Of a stretch of DNA of 64,000 bases, positions 29,316 to 40,959 are shown piece after piece; positions within the stretch are counted from its first letter, which is position 1; every line of letters starts with the position of its first letter. The position numbers and the translations under genes were made by a program. The stretch spans positions 61,465,001 to 61,529,000 of the forward strand of contig CM073887.1 of the NCBI GenBank assembly GCA_037176705.1, in the 5' to 3' direction. The notes under the pieces are model-generated. The model did not search any database. It was not told the DNA's origin and saw only the letters and a program-made list of their open reading frames with translations. The stretch comes from Molossus alvarezi. Its lineage: Eukaryota > Chordata > Mammalia > Chiroptera > Molossidae.

Positions 29316-31758
29316 CTTTATTTTACTTTTATTTATTAATGCATTAATTTATTGTTGAATATATTATAGATGTTCCTTATTTTTCTCCTATTGACCCCCT
29401 CCTCCCCACTCCTGCCCCCCTCCTGCCTTTCCCCACACTGTTGTCTGTGTCCATTGGTTATGCATATATACATATAAGTTCTTTGGTTTATCTCTTCCAA
29501 CTCCCCACCCCCCCTTTCCTTTGAGGTTTGTCAGTCTAACAACCAATTTGTACTTCTTAATCCCTTCACCTTTCTCACCCATTTCCCCAACTCCCTCCCA
29601 TCTGGCAACCAACAAAATGTTCTCTTTATCTATGAGAATGCTTCTGTTCTGCCTGTCCATTTTGTTTGTAGATTCAGTTGTGAATAGATATGTATTCATT
29701 ACCATTGTCGATAGATATGTATTCATTACCATTGTTTGTTCATATATATATATTTTTTTTTATCCTCACCTGAGGACATTTTTCCATTTTTTGTTCAGAT
29801 AGAGTGGGAGGGAGAGAGAGGAACAGAGAGAGAGAGAGAAACATCTATGTGAAAGGAACACATCAAGTGGCTGCCACCCGCACGACCGACCAGGGCCGGG
29901 GACAAACTGCAACCGAGGTACGCGTCCTTAGCGGGAACTGAACCCGGGTCTCTCAGGACCACAGGCTGACGCTCTAACCGCTGAGCCAAACCGGCCAGGG
30001 CTGTTCATATTTTTTAATCTTTTTCTTCAAGAAAACCCTTCAACATTTCATATAATAATGGTTTGGTGGTGATGAACTCCTTTAGCTTTTTCTTATCTGG
30101 GAAACTCTTTATATGGCCATAGATTCTAAATGACAGGTTTGCAGGATAGAGTAATCTTGGTTGTAGGTTCTTGCTTTTCATCACTTTGAATATTTCTTGC
30201 CACTCCCTTCTGGCCTGCAAAGTTTCTTTTGAGAATTAGCTGACAGTCTAATGGGAACTCCCTTGTAGCTAACTGCTTTTCTCTTGCTGCTTTTTAAAGA
30301 TTCTCTTTTTGTCTTGAACCTTTTGCATTTCGATGATGATGTGTCTTGGTGTGGGCTTCTTGGGGTTCATCTTGTTTAGCACTCTGTGTTTCCTGGACTT
30401 GTATGTCTGTTTCCTTCGCCAAGTTAGGGAAGTTTTCTGCCACTATTGTTTTGAATAGGTTTTTGATTTCTAGTTCTTTCTCTTCTCCTTCAGGCACCCT
30501 CAAGATGCAAACGTTGTTACGCTTGAAGTCCCAGAGGCTCCTTACACTGTTCTCATTTTTTTTGCTTCTTTTTTCTTTTTGCTGTTCTGATTGGGTGTTT
30601 TTTGCTTCCTTATATTCCAAATTGATGGTTTGCTTCTAGGCTTTGCCTACTCTACTATTGAATCTGTGTAAATTATTCTTTATTTTAGTTAGTGCCTTCT
30701 TCATTTCTGACTGCTCCTTTTATTATGCCCTTGAGGCCCTCAGTTCACTGAGGTTCTCACTAGGTTCATTAAGCATCCTTATAAGCAGTGTTTTGAACTC
30801 TGCATCTGTTAGGTTACTTATCTCCATTTCACTTAGTTCTTTTTCTGGAGTTTTGTTCTGTTCTTTCATTTGGGACCTGTTTCTTTGTCTCCTCATTTTG
30901 GCTGCCTCCCTGTGTTTGTTTGTATGTATTACTTAACGAGAGCTATGGGGCTAGCTGAGACCAGATGCTGCTTGTTTGAAAGAATTTAGGAAAACCTGAA
31001 GCAGGATCCAAGACAGGCCAATCCTATCTATGGTAAAGCAACTGGTAACAGCTTGGATGGGCCTGAAAGTTGAGTGGGGCAGGGCAGGTCCCCAGGGAAT
31101 CACCAGGGCGGGGCAAACAGTGTGAGCCAGGTTGCTGGAGTCCCAGATAAGGCGGCTGTCTGCTGCCCCAGGGAAGGGCTCACCAAAGGAACAGAGGCCT
31201 CTGACAGTACATCTGTCCAGGAGACAGCCCCCTCTCCAGCCCTCACTCCAATGCCAAACAGCTCAGTTCTTCTCCATATGTCTCTGGTGCCTTTCAAGCT
31301 GCCTCCCCAACACTAGAGCCCAGAAGGAGCGAGTCCGAGTAAGTCTGTGCGTGGGCCCTTTAAGAGGAGCTGCCTGGGGCTCCAGCCACCTCAGCCTCAC
31401 TCAGCCTCGGTTCCTGCTGGTTTTTCCAGCCAGAAGTTATGGGGACTTCTCTTCCTGAGCTGGGATCCTAATGTGGGACAGGGACCCCTCAGTCCTCAGG
31501 GAGGACCTTCCCTGCCAAGGTATCCTTCTAATTTTTTCCCGCCACACGTGGGTGTGGGACCAGCCTGTTGGGCCTCCACCCCTCCTACCAGTCTCCATGT
31601 GGCTGCTTCTTTAATTCCGTAGTTGTAGGACTTACATTCAGCTTGATTTCAGGCGGTTTTGAATGATGGTTGTTCTGTAGTTTAGTTGTAACTTTGAATG
31701 CGGTTGTGGGAGGACGCGATACCGAGTTTACCTACGCCGCCATCTTGACCGGAAGTTC
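29316..31758 (-). mobile_element. HAL1-like LINE copy 3 (ORF1 only, no ORF2)
   Basis: Reverse copy flanked by an exact 13-bp duplication CACACCTGTTTTC (29303-29315, 31759-31771). 5' end at right (CGCCATCTTGACCGGAAGT); 3' UTR at left. Reading backwards: 5' UTR, an ORF1-like frame (~30905 to ~30030), then directly the 3' UTR. No ORF2. After removing the type A SINE at 29753-30001 it is about 2.2 kb, nearly the same size as copy 1. Remnants include EYKEAKNTQSEQQKEKRSKK, VCILRVPEGEEKELEIKNLF and KSFPDKKKLKEFITTKPLLY. The frame has stops and shifts, so this copy is dead. Confidence 0.85.
29753..30001 (-). mobile_element. Bat tRNA-related SINE, type A, inside HAL1-like copy 3
   Basis: TTATCCTCACCTGAGGACAT at left, GAGCCAAACCGGCCAGGGCT at right; TGTTCATAT on both sides is the target duplication. 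Confidence 0.93.
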
Positions 31759-31830
31759 CACACCTGTTTTCTTAAGCCCCCGAGTTGGTGATACTTTGTG
31801 ATGACAGCCCCAGGACACATACCATCAGAA
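31759..31830 (+). repeat. Old LTR, right part
   Basis: TTAAGCCCCCGAGTTGGTGA, ATACTTTGTGATGACAGCCC: the usual end of this LTR class, rejoining the part at 28770-29099. Confidence 0.6.
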
Positions 31831-31929
31831 GTCCTAAGTTGGTCAACACACTGTTTTTCTCCCTAGAAACAGTGGCCTGTACACTGTGTGCCTATGTAGG
31901 ATTTTGTGGTACAGATTCCTTCTGGCTGT

Positions 31930-32285
31930 CTCAGTGAGGGTCTTAGTGTGTTCAGGTTCCTATAATAATACCACAGTTTGGGCAGCTTAAACAACAGACA
32001 CTTAATCATGGTGTGGAGGCTGGAGGTCTAAGATCAGGGTGTCAGCATAATGGGGTACTGGCTTGCAGACAGTCTCCTTGCTGTGATCTCATATGGCAGG
32101 GGAGAGAGCAAGTTCTCCTGAGTCCCTGTTCGTAAAGGCACTAATCCCATCATAAGAGCACCGCTCTCGTGGCCTCATCGAACACTAGTGACCTCCCAAA
32201 GGCCCTACCTCCTAACCATTTCATTGGGGATTTGGGCTTCAACAGGAAGTTAGGGGGACACAAATCAGTCTATAGCAGCTAAGGA
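31930..32285 (-). repeat. Old LTR of related type, inverted
   Basis: CCTATAATAATACCACAGTT, CAGCTTAAACAACAGACACT, GGAGGCTGGAGGTCTAAGAT and GGACACAAATCAGTCTATAG are the reverse orientation of a MaLR-like LTR. Confidence 0.6.
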
Positions 32286-32704
32286 TCAGAGGCACTGGGC
32301 AGGTGTGGAAATCTCTACTTTGATTCTATTTTTATTTTAGTAAGCTGTGGGGTGGGGATATGGGCTTTTGCCCTGAATACTTGGTGGATCTTTCCCTACC
32401 TTTTCCATTTCTGTTGTCGCTGTGTTTCTTGTCACCCTCACTTAGCATCCCAATTTGACAGACTTCCATCACCTAGAACAACAGACAGGAAAAGTCACAT
32501 GGTGTTGAATCAGGACCATCTCCTAAAGGCTTCCACCAGGAAGCATTTCATTGACCAGAGCAAGTCACATGACTGCCTACCTAATGCAGGAGTTGAGAGA
32601 CACTAAGCTGCTCCCTTGTACCATGAAGGAAGAGAATCAGAAATGGTGGTGAAAATCAACTAATGACCACTGTCAAGTCCCTCTCAAAGAGAGTTTTGCC
32701 CTGA
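32286..32704. other. Intergenic DNA, unassigned
   Basis: No gene seen. Confidence 0.4.
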
Positions 32705-32890
32705 CCCAGGGTTGGCAAACTTCCAGTAAAAAGTCAGTAGATTTTTTGGTGTGTGTCATGGGCCATACAGTGTCTGTCCAGACTACTCAACTCTGCTATT
32801 GTAGCTGAACAGATGGAAATGGATGCATTCCAATAAAATTTCATTTACACAAAGAGGCTGAGGGCTGTAGTCCAGGGCATAACTCTGACC
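32705..32890 (+). repeat. MER-type hAT DNA transposon relic
   Basis: GGGTTGGCAAACTTCCAGTA, GGGCCATACAGTGTCTGTCC, TACTCAACTCTGCTATTGTA, CCAATAAAATTTCATTTACA. Confidence 0.7.
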
Positions 32891-33769
32891 CTTTCCCATC
32901 TACGTGCTAGAACAGCTTGCTGCTTGGAGTCTTATACTCCCAACGCCTCTTCCCTTCTTTCTCCCTTTCCCTGTCTCTTCTGACAGCTAACTGGCCCTGC
33001 CTCTGTAGGAGCAGCCACTAAAATATCCCTGCAGCAGCGAAGCACCTGGGGGCCCTCGGCCTGTGCAGGAGCCAGATGTGTGCTCTTGGCCCAGGCACCC
33101 ACTCTGCACCATCTTCGAACCAACCGCCCCTCCCTGATACCCTGTGCCTGAGCTGGAATTGCCCTCCTGGGATTTCTCATGTTGCTTCAACATCCAGATC
33201 CCACCTTCATGTCATTCATTCCAATTCTGCTGTCCTTTACTTGGTATGCCAACATCCAGCCAGTCATCATTTAGCAACTGCTGCCTTCACAGGGCAAACA
33301 GTATTGAGAGGGAGACCCATACACAGGAGACCATAACCCACGGGGTCAGGGTGGTGGGGTGCCACACAGTGCCAGAGGAGGCCCCTATGTCACCCCAGGA
33401 TAAAGATGCAAAGGATCAAGCCACATTAGGGAAAACAGAAGAGTGTGCCTGGGAGGGACCCACAGAGGCAGAGGAACTGAGAGGAGACTGGTAACACTGA
33501 CCCCCGGAACAAGAGGCAGCTGCTGTGGGCCTACAGCTAGCTGCCTGCAGGCCCCACAGCAGCAGTTGCAAGTTCTCCTTCTTGGGGCGGAGGGCGGGGC
33601 CAAGCTGGGGAGCAGTGAGGCCAGGTTTGGAGCACAGATTTGGGAGACACAGGGAGGGGAGGTTGTGGGACTGGGGTGGGGACAGGTCCCTGGTGGGGTT
33701 TTATAGGAGCACTTTTCTGGGAAGATGTGAGCTCTTGGGAGGCAGTGAGGAGGAAGAGAGGAGTGGATT
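32891..33769. other. Intergenic DNA, no gene recognised
   Basis: Short open frames only; none looks like a known protein. Confidence 0.4.
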
Positions 33770-34050
33770 ATCCTGGGAAAGGCACCACAATAACCTCATC
33801 TTCCAAGCCCCACCTGCTAGGGCCCTCCTCCTGGAAGCCCTCTCTGCTCTCCCTCTCATCCCACCCTACACCCAACCCAGGCACTCCTCTGGCTCTTCCT
33901 GACCTACTCCTTTTTAAATGCCACCCTGTCCACTCTCTTGTGTTTCTTTTTAGTTTGTAGCCCGGTTTGCTGCTGGAACAGGCACCTGCCTACACACAGC
34001 ATGTAGCTTTATCTGCCTGACACGTAGGTGCTCAGGAAGTGTTGGTTGTG
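33770..34050 (+). repeat. L2 fragment
   Basis: GGGCCCTCCTCCTGGAAGCC, GGCACTCCTCTGGCTCTTCC, then GGTGCTCAGGAAGTGTTGGT: L2 3' region. Confidence 0.5.
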
Positions 34051-34145
34051 TCCTAGCTTGGCAGAACTGCTGGGTGATCTTGTGAATGTTACTTAACCTC
34101 TTTGGACACCCTACCCCTATTTCAGAAATTAAAAAATTGGCCTGT
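34051..34145 (+). repeat. MIR fragment
   Basis: CTGGGTGATCTTGTGAATGT then TTAACCTCTTTGGACACC. Confidence 0.5.
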
Positions 34146-34599
34146 GAACCTCCAAGTAGGTGGCCTTGGGCTGTATTGGTGTTGACTGGACCTTCGAGTT
34201 CCCTTCCCTGGCCTGCTTAGCCCCAGGCACTCCCGATGGGCTTGTTCTGCATCCTGTCCTCCCATCACCACAGCTTCATTTGGGATCCAAGATCAGGGCA
34301 GGTGAGAGCTTTGGCTCTAGTGCACCTGGGTCAAGTCATACTTCTGACATGTCTTCACTGTCACTTCAGAGAGAATCCTCTTGTCCATGAGCCAGTCTCC
34401 TTGCCTGTAAAACAAGCATTCTCTCCCTCTTCCCTACCTTGCCCCTGGCCCAAGCTTGAGGGAGGCAAGTGTGGGGAGTAGAATGCAGTTCAGACCCCAC
34501 CTGGCTGGTGCAGATAGTGCCAGGGCCCCCAAGGAGCTCCCAGCCTTGGGAGGAGGTGGGGTCAGCCCAACCCAGGACTTCCAGATAGGATCTGAGAGC

Positions 34600-34780
34600 T
34601 AAGTTACCAGTCAGATGTGGAGCTAGGAGGAGAGCACTCTAGGCAGAGGGAACAGGAACAAAGGCCCTGGGTGGTGCTGATTTTGCTCAGACTGCAAAAA
34701 ATGGCTGCGGGGCTGGGCACTTGGGAGGGTTTCGAACTGGAGAAGCAGGTGATGGGTTTATAGTTTAAAAAACAAAACAA
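34600..34780 (+). repeat. Old interspersed repeat, family not named
   Basis: GGCAGAGGGAACAGGAACAA then AAGGCCCTGGGTGGTGC; the same phrase pattern recurs at 44725, 46525, 59260 and 60590. Confidence 0.4.
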
Positions 34781-35828
34781 AAAATACCCTTGTGGTTGGG
34801 GTTAACCTCCTAAAGCTACTCTCTGTGCACCTGGAATGGAACAAGGAAGCAAGTGGAGGGTGGATGGTGGGAGGCAGGATTCTCATTAGAGACATCTGCA
34901 CGAATTCATGTTCAACTTATAGGTACAGATAGTTACATATGGAAATATTTATAGATTTGTGTATATACATATATACACAGGTTAGTGTACACACGTATGT
35001 CTTTGCTCTGTCAGCTGAGAGGGCCTAGAAGCAGTGATATCCCAGTAGTAACAAGCACCCCTACTGCTCCTGTCTTGGTTTCTAACACGGTTCTCCAGTG
35101 AAAGTCTGCTCCTTGAAGAAAAGGCTTATTCTTGGTCTAGGATGGGAAATAGATGAGATGAGCTTGGAGATTCTTGTAGTGACAGAGTAAGGAGGTGCTA
35201 AAAGAAAAATACCAAGGATGTGACGGGGACATGAGAACCAAATGAATGAGCTCCCAGTGGCCAAAGCTGGAAAAATTTGAGCAAGAAAAACAGTAAAGTA
35301 GTATTGGATTATAACCCGACATGTAAAATAAATATCGAGTACATACTGATACAGATAATTGAATAGATAAATAAAGGGCAGCAAAGAGACATTTCCCAAG
35401 CAAGAGTCCCAAATAATGTATGCAGATGCTCTGCCCTCAAGGAGGGGGAGGCAGGACTCCCCACCCTTAGGTGTAGGCTGTAAATAATGGCTTCATTCTA
35501 AAGGACACAGCACGATATGAGGGAAGAGAGAAGATTTACAGAGGAGACACCTGACAAGCACCACCTCAGCGAGGTGATCAAGGTCAACATCACAGTGATA
35601 AGTCCTGTTGATGGCATTTACCCTGGTCTTAGTGTGATGACAAGAGCACTTCAACTCTGTGGTTCTCCTCCCCACACCCTTCACCCCAATCCAACCACGA
35701 GAAAAACATTACACAAATCCCAACTGTGGTAATCATATAGTTATACATAGAAATATCAAATCAATATGTATACCTTAAATTTGTACGATGTTATATGTTA
35801 AATATATTTCAATATATGTATATTTTAA
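34781..35828. other. Intergenic DNA, unassigned
   Basis: AT-rich in parts; no gene, exon or named repeat seen. Confidence 0.4.
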
Positions 35829-36034
35829 GCTCAGCTGGTGTGGCTCAGTGGTTAAGCATCAACCCATGCACCAAGAGGTTGCTGGTTCAATTCCCGGTCA
35901 GAACACATGCCCAGGTTGTGGGCCAAATCCCCAGTGGGCATGCAGGAGGCAGCCAACTGATGTTCTCTCTCATCGATGTTTCTATCTTCCTCTCCCTTCC
36001 TCTCTAAAATCAATAAAGAAACAATTTTAAAAAT
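35829..36034 (+). mobile_element. Bat tRNA-related SINE, type B
   Basis: CAGCTGGTGTGGCTCAGTGG head, AAAATCAATAAAGAAACAAT tail; TATATATTT flanks. Confidence 0.9.
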
Positions 36035-36042
36035 ATATATAT

Positions 36043-36237
36043 TTAAATATGTTTTTATTGATTTTAGAGGGGGAGAGAGAAATATCGATGTGAGAACAAC
36101 ATTGATTGGTTGCCTCTGGTATGTACCCTGACCAGAGATCAAACCCACAACTTGGGTATGTGCCCTGACCAGAAATCAAACCCACGACCTTTTGGTGCTT
36201 GGGGCGACACTCAATCAACTGAGCCACAACGGCCATG
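36043..36237 (-). mobile_element. Bat tRNA-related SINE, type B
   Basis: TTTTTATTGATTTTAGAGGG at left, GAGCCACAACGGCCATGAG at right; inserted at the tail of the previous SINE. Confidence 0.88.
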
Positions 36238-37024
36238 AGCCAACAATCCTAATTCTGGGCCATCCTACAAAACTCCTGACCAGTTCTCAAAACTGTGAAA
36301 GGTCATCAAAACCAAGAAAGTCTGAGAAACTGTCTGAGCCCAGAGGAGCTTCAGGAGACATGGCAACTAAATGTCACTTAGAATCCTGGGACAGAAAAAG
36401 GACACTAGGGAACTGAGGAAATCTGAATAAATTATGGACTTCAGTTAATGTCTCAATATTGGTTCAGTAATTGTGACAAATGTACAACATTAATGTAAGA
36501 GTTAATAATAGGAAAACTGGGTGTGAGATACACAGGAACTTTTCATGCCATCTTCACAATAATACCATAAATTGAAAACTGCTAAAAAATTTTTTTTATT
36601 TTTTTAAAAAGATAGTTGCCATGGGACATAGAGATTGTCTGAGGGGTGGAGGCAACAAGAGGCTCCAGTAGGAAACCGAGGCAGCATCCAGGCTGGAGAA
36701 TACTGGGCCTGGATCCGGGGCCACTTTGGGGTACAAGAAAATGGGCAGATCCAGGGCGTTTCGGAGAACCAATGTGGATGATAAAGGGAGAAGATTCTCA
36801 GGGACTCCCAGGCCTCTGGGGAGGCTGGTGGAGGAGCAGGTGTGGGTGGGAGGCAGGTAAGCGGGGTATTGAAATAGAGGGTTGAATGGGGTAGGGGCAC
36901 TATGTCTCATTTTTGGAGGACTCAGGTGTGAGGGGTAGGAGCCTTTCAGATGTGTGATATGACAGCATTCTTGGAGATGGTTTTCCCCACCCCTGGGTCT
37001 TGATTTTCAGCTGTCTTTCTGAAA
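36238..37024. other. FCHO1 upstream DNA, unassigned
   Basis: No gene or clear repeat recognised. Confidence 0.4.
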
Positions 37025-37190
37025 CTGCTGGCTTACTGTGTGTCCTCCCGGCGAGTTCTTGCCTTCTCTTAGCCTCAGTTTCCCCATCTGTAAAATGAGG
37101 ATCAATAATGTCTCACTCACAGGCTCGTGGGGGGCATCAAATGAACCCTGCTCAGTGCCTGGCAAACAGTGGGCGCTCAATACATTTGGT
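37025..37190 (+). repeat. MIR SINE
   Basis: TTAGCCTCAGTTTCCCCATC, TGTAAAATGAGGATCAATAA, CAGTGCCTGGCAAACAGTGG. Confidence 0.85.
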
Positions 37191-37239
37191 CGTCCCTTCC
37201 CCCTCCCACCGGGTCTTGGATGGAGTGGCGTCTGTGGCT

Positions 37240-37700
37240 TTAAATTATGCAGATAACCTGCAGGTGGTGGAGGAGGGTGAGATTAAAAGGAGCCTGACTC
37301 AGCGAATCAGTGCGCAGGGCTGGCGAAGCTGGACACCTTCATGGCCCAATAGCTGGCTGTGCCGAGTCCGAGTCCGCCCTGCCTTCGGGTGCTGTCGCGG
37401 TGGTGGGGACTTTCTCGGCCACACCTCGGAGGCGGAGCCTCCCAGCCGCCCCGCAGCAGCCGCGGAAGGAGGGGCGGGGCGGGCTCGGGTGTCAGAGACC
37501 GAGCCGCAGGTGGCGGCGGGCGCGAGGCTCGGCCCGAGCTCGGGAGGTGAGTGGATCCCCACCAATCCCCCTGGACCGCGCAGCCCCGCCTGCGCACGCA
37601 CCATGACCCGCAGTCCTGGCGGCCACCGGGGGCAAAGACGCGGCGGGCCTTGGGGGGATGGCGAACAGGGGTCCGGGGGGCTGCACTGTGGGCGCCTCTG
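37240..37700 (+). promoter_or_regulatory. FCHO1: FCHO1 CpG-island promoter with first noncoding exon
   Basis: CpG density rises sharply from about 37360 to 37690. A TATA-like ATTAAAAGG (about 37283) is followed at once by TGACTCAGC, an AP-1/MARE-type site. A strong donor CGGGAG then GTGAGTGG (37547) could end a noncoding exon 1 starting near 37310. It lies about 6 kb upstream of the FCHO1 start-codon exon. Exon limits are inferred. Confidence 0.6.
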
Positions 37701-38409
37701 CCTCCCTCAGGTGATAATCAGAGATCCACGGAGAGAGATAGGACCTCTGTCCTAGTCCCCGGTCTTCTGGCTGAGAACCGGAGTGTACAGGGAGGCAGCT
37801 ATGATACGAGACCCTTCCCCAAATCCCTTTATTCTAAGCCTGTATCTGGGTCTAGGTTCTGGGGCTGCAAAGATGGGTGAACCGCTCCCCCTCCAGCCTG
37901 GGACCTAGGATAGCCTAAGTAGAAACCATCCCCATTTTCCCTCTTCCCAGCTGGGACCTGCAGACCCTCCTGGGACCAAGATGAGGAACCTTCCCTTTTT
38001 CTCTACTGCAAACCCCAATCCAGTCCTGGTAGAGGAACTGGGGGTCCTCTGGGCCCCTCCTGTAGATTGTCCTATCCCAGCCCCCTACCACAAGGATGAG
38101 GCGGGACCTTTCATTGGCATCCTCTTTAAGGACCCCAAGGTTGGAATTCTGGGGAGTGGGTCAGTGTGGGGTCCCTTGCCTGGTGGGTCTGGCCAGGCCA
38201 GGCCTGGAAGGGCCTGGAGTAGACTTGGGAGTGTCCCCTGCCTCAGTGAGGGTTTGGCAGTGAGCATCTGTTCCTGGGTATTAAAATAAATCTAGGTAAA
38301 TTAGGATCTTGCTGGAGGCTGACTATGAGTGGGATGTGGAGGAGGGGTGGGCGGCCCCTCCATCTGCCTCAGATCTTAGGAGTCATCTGCCCCAGTCACA
38401 ATGGGGACC

Positions 38410-38520
38410 AGGAGGCAGCTCTGGATAGACCTGTCTTTGGTGACCTTGGGCAAGTGACGGCACCTCCCTGAGCCTCAGTTTTTTCCTTTGAAAATGGGGT
38501 TGGGGGCTTCAGAGCCTGTA
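38410..38520 (+). repeat. MIR SINE
   Basis: TGGTGACCTTGGGCAAGTGA then CTGAGCCTCAGTTTTTTCCT. Confidence 0.85.
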
Positions 38521-38939
38521 TTCTATAGGTTCTGAAACCCACCCACCCCTATCTTTTGCCAGATCTTGATCCCACCCTTTTGCTTAAGATGTCAGTGGTT
38601 TGGGGGTAAGAGAGCAGTGGGTCTGAAGCGCTCCCCCACCCCTGACATGCCTTGCTGGCCTCTAAGCCTCAGTTCACTGCACTGCAAAATGGGTTGATGA
38701 TCACACTGTGGCATTGCTGGAAGGGCTACTCTGCCTGACAGTAAATTATATCACCAGGCTGCAATAATTGGAACAGGAGTTCCACCACCCAGGTCTCACC
38801 AGCAGGACTGCCCAGGGCACACCCTGACCCACATACCATCACCCACGCCAGAGGCAAGACAGTACCTGGGTGGGGTCCTGGGCAGGTGGAGGTTCCTCCG
38901 GGCCAGCCCGTCCCTGTTCCTTTGAAGCTTTGTCCCTGT

Positions 38940-39120
38940 AGTGGACACAGGGGTGAGCACTGGGCTGGGAGTCCAATGCACCTAGGTTTAAATCTGGTTC
39001 TCCTGTGTGTGGCTTTGGCCCTCTGCACCTTGCTGTGTTTTTCTGTGAAATGGGCGGAATTCCTCTTGGAAGATCAAAGGAGACTGTGGGAAGATGGGAG
39101 TGCTGTAAATACAGACATGA
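38940..39120 (+). repeat. MIR SINE
   Basis: CTGGGAGTCCAATGCACCTA, GTGTGTGGCTTTGGCCCTCT, TTCTGTGAAATGGGCGGAAT. Confidence 0.7.
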
Positions 39121-39329
39121 TCATTATAATACTAATTGCAATATTACTAATCATAAATGGGTCACAGCTAACCAGGAGTGGAGAGGACAGAGAGGAATCT
39201 GCAAGGGTGTCACCTGCTGTGTTTCCAGCCTGGCAGTCAGGTAGAGTGGGTGCTCAGTAGGTGTTAGCCAAAAAAAGTGATGACGGTGTGGGGGGGCACC
39301 AATGGGGAGACTGAAAATTTTCTGTGAAC

Positions 39330-39460
39330 TCAGATGCCCAGTCAATGGTCCAATTGCTGTGTAATGTGGGGCCTATGCCTCAGTTTCTCCATTTGGGGTA
39401 ATGACCATGATGAGATTCTGTCTCTAAGTGCCATTGTGAGAATCAAGCCAGAGTGTAAAT
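39330..39460 (+). repeat. MIR fragment
   Basis: ATGCCTCAGTTTCTCCATTT then GCCATTGTGAGAATCAAGCC. Confidence 0.6.
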
Positions 39461-40239
39461 GGTCACAGTTGTGGTGGCTGAGCCTGGAGGGAGGAGGTAC
39501 ACAACAGAATTGGTCATTGAAACAGCATGGCCAAGAGGCTGGTCACAGAAAAGAAGAGAAAAACAAACAAACTGGCCCTACTGTGAGCAAACTGGAGTTG
39601 AGGGGGAGCAAAATGTCAGATTCTGTTTCACAAAATTCAGGAGGCCCAGCGAGGTCAGGAGTGTCCCAAGGTCACCCAGCAGAAGGCCAGGAACCAGAGT
39701 CTGACATTCTTTGCTGACTGGGCTCCTATCCTGGGCCTGGTCTCACACTAGACCAGGTGCAGATTTGGGGGAATTGGTGCTGGGGAGGCAGGATTCATCT
39801 CCAGGATGTGTCAGGGCTCATGTCAGACACCTCCAGGGAGGACTGTGTTCCCTGCTTCTAGCAGCCAGCGAATAGGGGGCCTTCTGGTCAGCTGACAACC
39901 TGCTGTTTGACCTTGGGCAAATTCCTGTCTATCTCTGGGCTTTGCACTGACATTACACAAGCCAGGAGACCTGAATTCCAGCGGGGCTAACTACTCCATC
40001 AGATGTACTGACCACCGTGTCTCTGGCACAATACTTTTAGGGTTCTATGAAGATGTTTTAACTTCTTTTAAAATCAGAAGGGAAAGAAAATGAACTTTGG
40101 AATAAAAGAAAACAGTTAAATATATGACATTAGTATATTTGTCTTTATGTCAATGCAATGGGAAAATATGGTTTTTAAATTCTTTTCTTAATGGAGGACG
40201 GGGCCCAGGAAGGCAAAATTGCCTTGAGCCTGTGAAAGT
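39461..40239. other. FCHO1 intron 1 DNA, mostly unassigned
   Basis: A short MIR-like piece near 39895-39955 (TGTTTGACCTTGGGCAAATT). No exon seen. Confidence 0.4.
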
Positions 40240-40440
40240 CCTAATGAGGCCCTGGGTTTGAGTCTCAGCACTGCCATTCATTAGCTGTGCAACTTTGGGC
40301 ATGTGGCCTCCCCTCTCTGAGCCTTGGTTTCCTCATCTATGAGCAGGCATCACTGGCCCACCTCTGGGCAGTGAGTTGTGGAATGCTTAGCCTAGGGTTG
40401 GTATTCAATTTGCAGGTTCTATTATTTCACAATTGTCATT
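40240..40440 (+). repeat. MIR SINE
   Basis: CCCTGGGTTTGAGTCTCAGC, TGAGCCTTGGTTTCCTCATC. Confidence 0.85.
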
Positions 40441-40624
40441 ATTATGATTTGTTGGGTAATATATAGCCCCAGGCTGAGAGTTGCAGGTTCAGGGGCCTCA
40501 GTTTACTCATCCATGGCCTGCTCAATTGCAGAGAGGTCCCAAGGGTGCTGCTCTGGGAGGGGAAGGTGAGGTGGCAGTTGGGCATTGGGCGGGGCGGTGT
40601 ACTTCCTGTCCCCCACACCCACAG

Positions 40625-40717
40625 GCCTCCGCTTCGCGGAAGTGGCAGGGGCTGCATGGCTATCTCTAGTGCCTTCCCTGTCTGATCGGAGCCGAGCCCC
40701 ACTCGCTGCCCTGTTCG
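40625..40717 (+). other. FCHO1: Candidate alternative noncoding exon of FCHO1
   Basis: A CpG-richer block with an acceptor-like CCCACACCCACAG and a strong donor (TTCG then GTGAGTTTG). Just upstream is GGGCGGGGC and ACTTCCTG; within it GCGGAAGTGG, an ETS-type site. This could be an internal 5' UTR exon or, with the ETS/GC boxes, an alternative first exon. No coding potential is needed; the assignment is by splice signals only. Confidence 0.35.
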
Positions 40718-40959
40718 GTGAGTTTGAGCCCCCATGGCCTCTCCGTGCCCCCGTCAGAAACAGAAGGGATGCCCCTCTGCCTCCTAGGTTTCAGAAACAG
40801 CAGGTGTCACTTCCTGGGCCTCGCCAGGCCTGTGGGGGGTGGGGGAGCTGCCCCCGATTACTGCTCTGAGTGGTGTGGGTTGCCGGGCAGTAGAGTGAAC
40901 ATGGAGACCCAGAGCCACCTATGGCAGATCTGAACAGGAGTCCTTTAGCAGGCAGGCCA

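Noticed and set aside
37108..37755. A 215-codon forward open frame across the FCHO1 CpG island
   Set aside because: It begins in a MIR and spans the likely noncoding exon and its donor; CpG richness alone removes stops.
38886..39260. A 124-codon open frame with a hydrophobic stretch
   Set aside because: Overlaps a MIR; the Leu/Ile-rich run comes from repeat sequence and there is no start context or homology.
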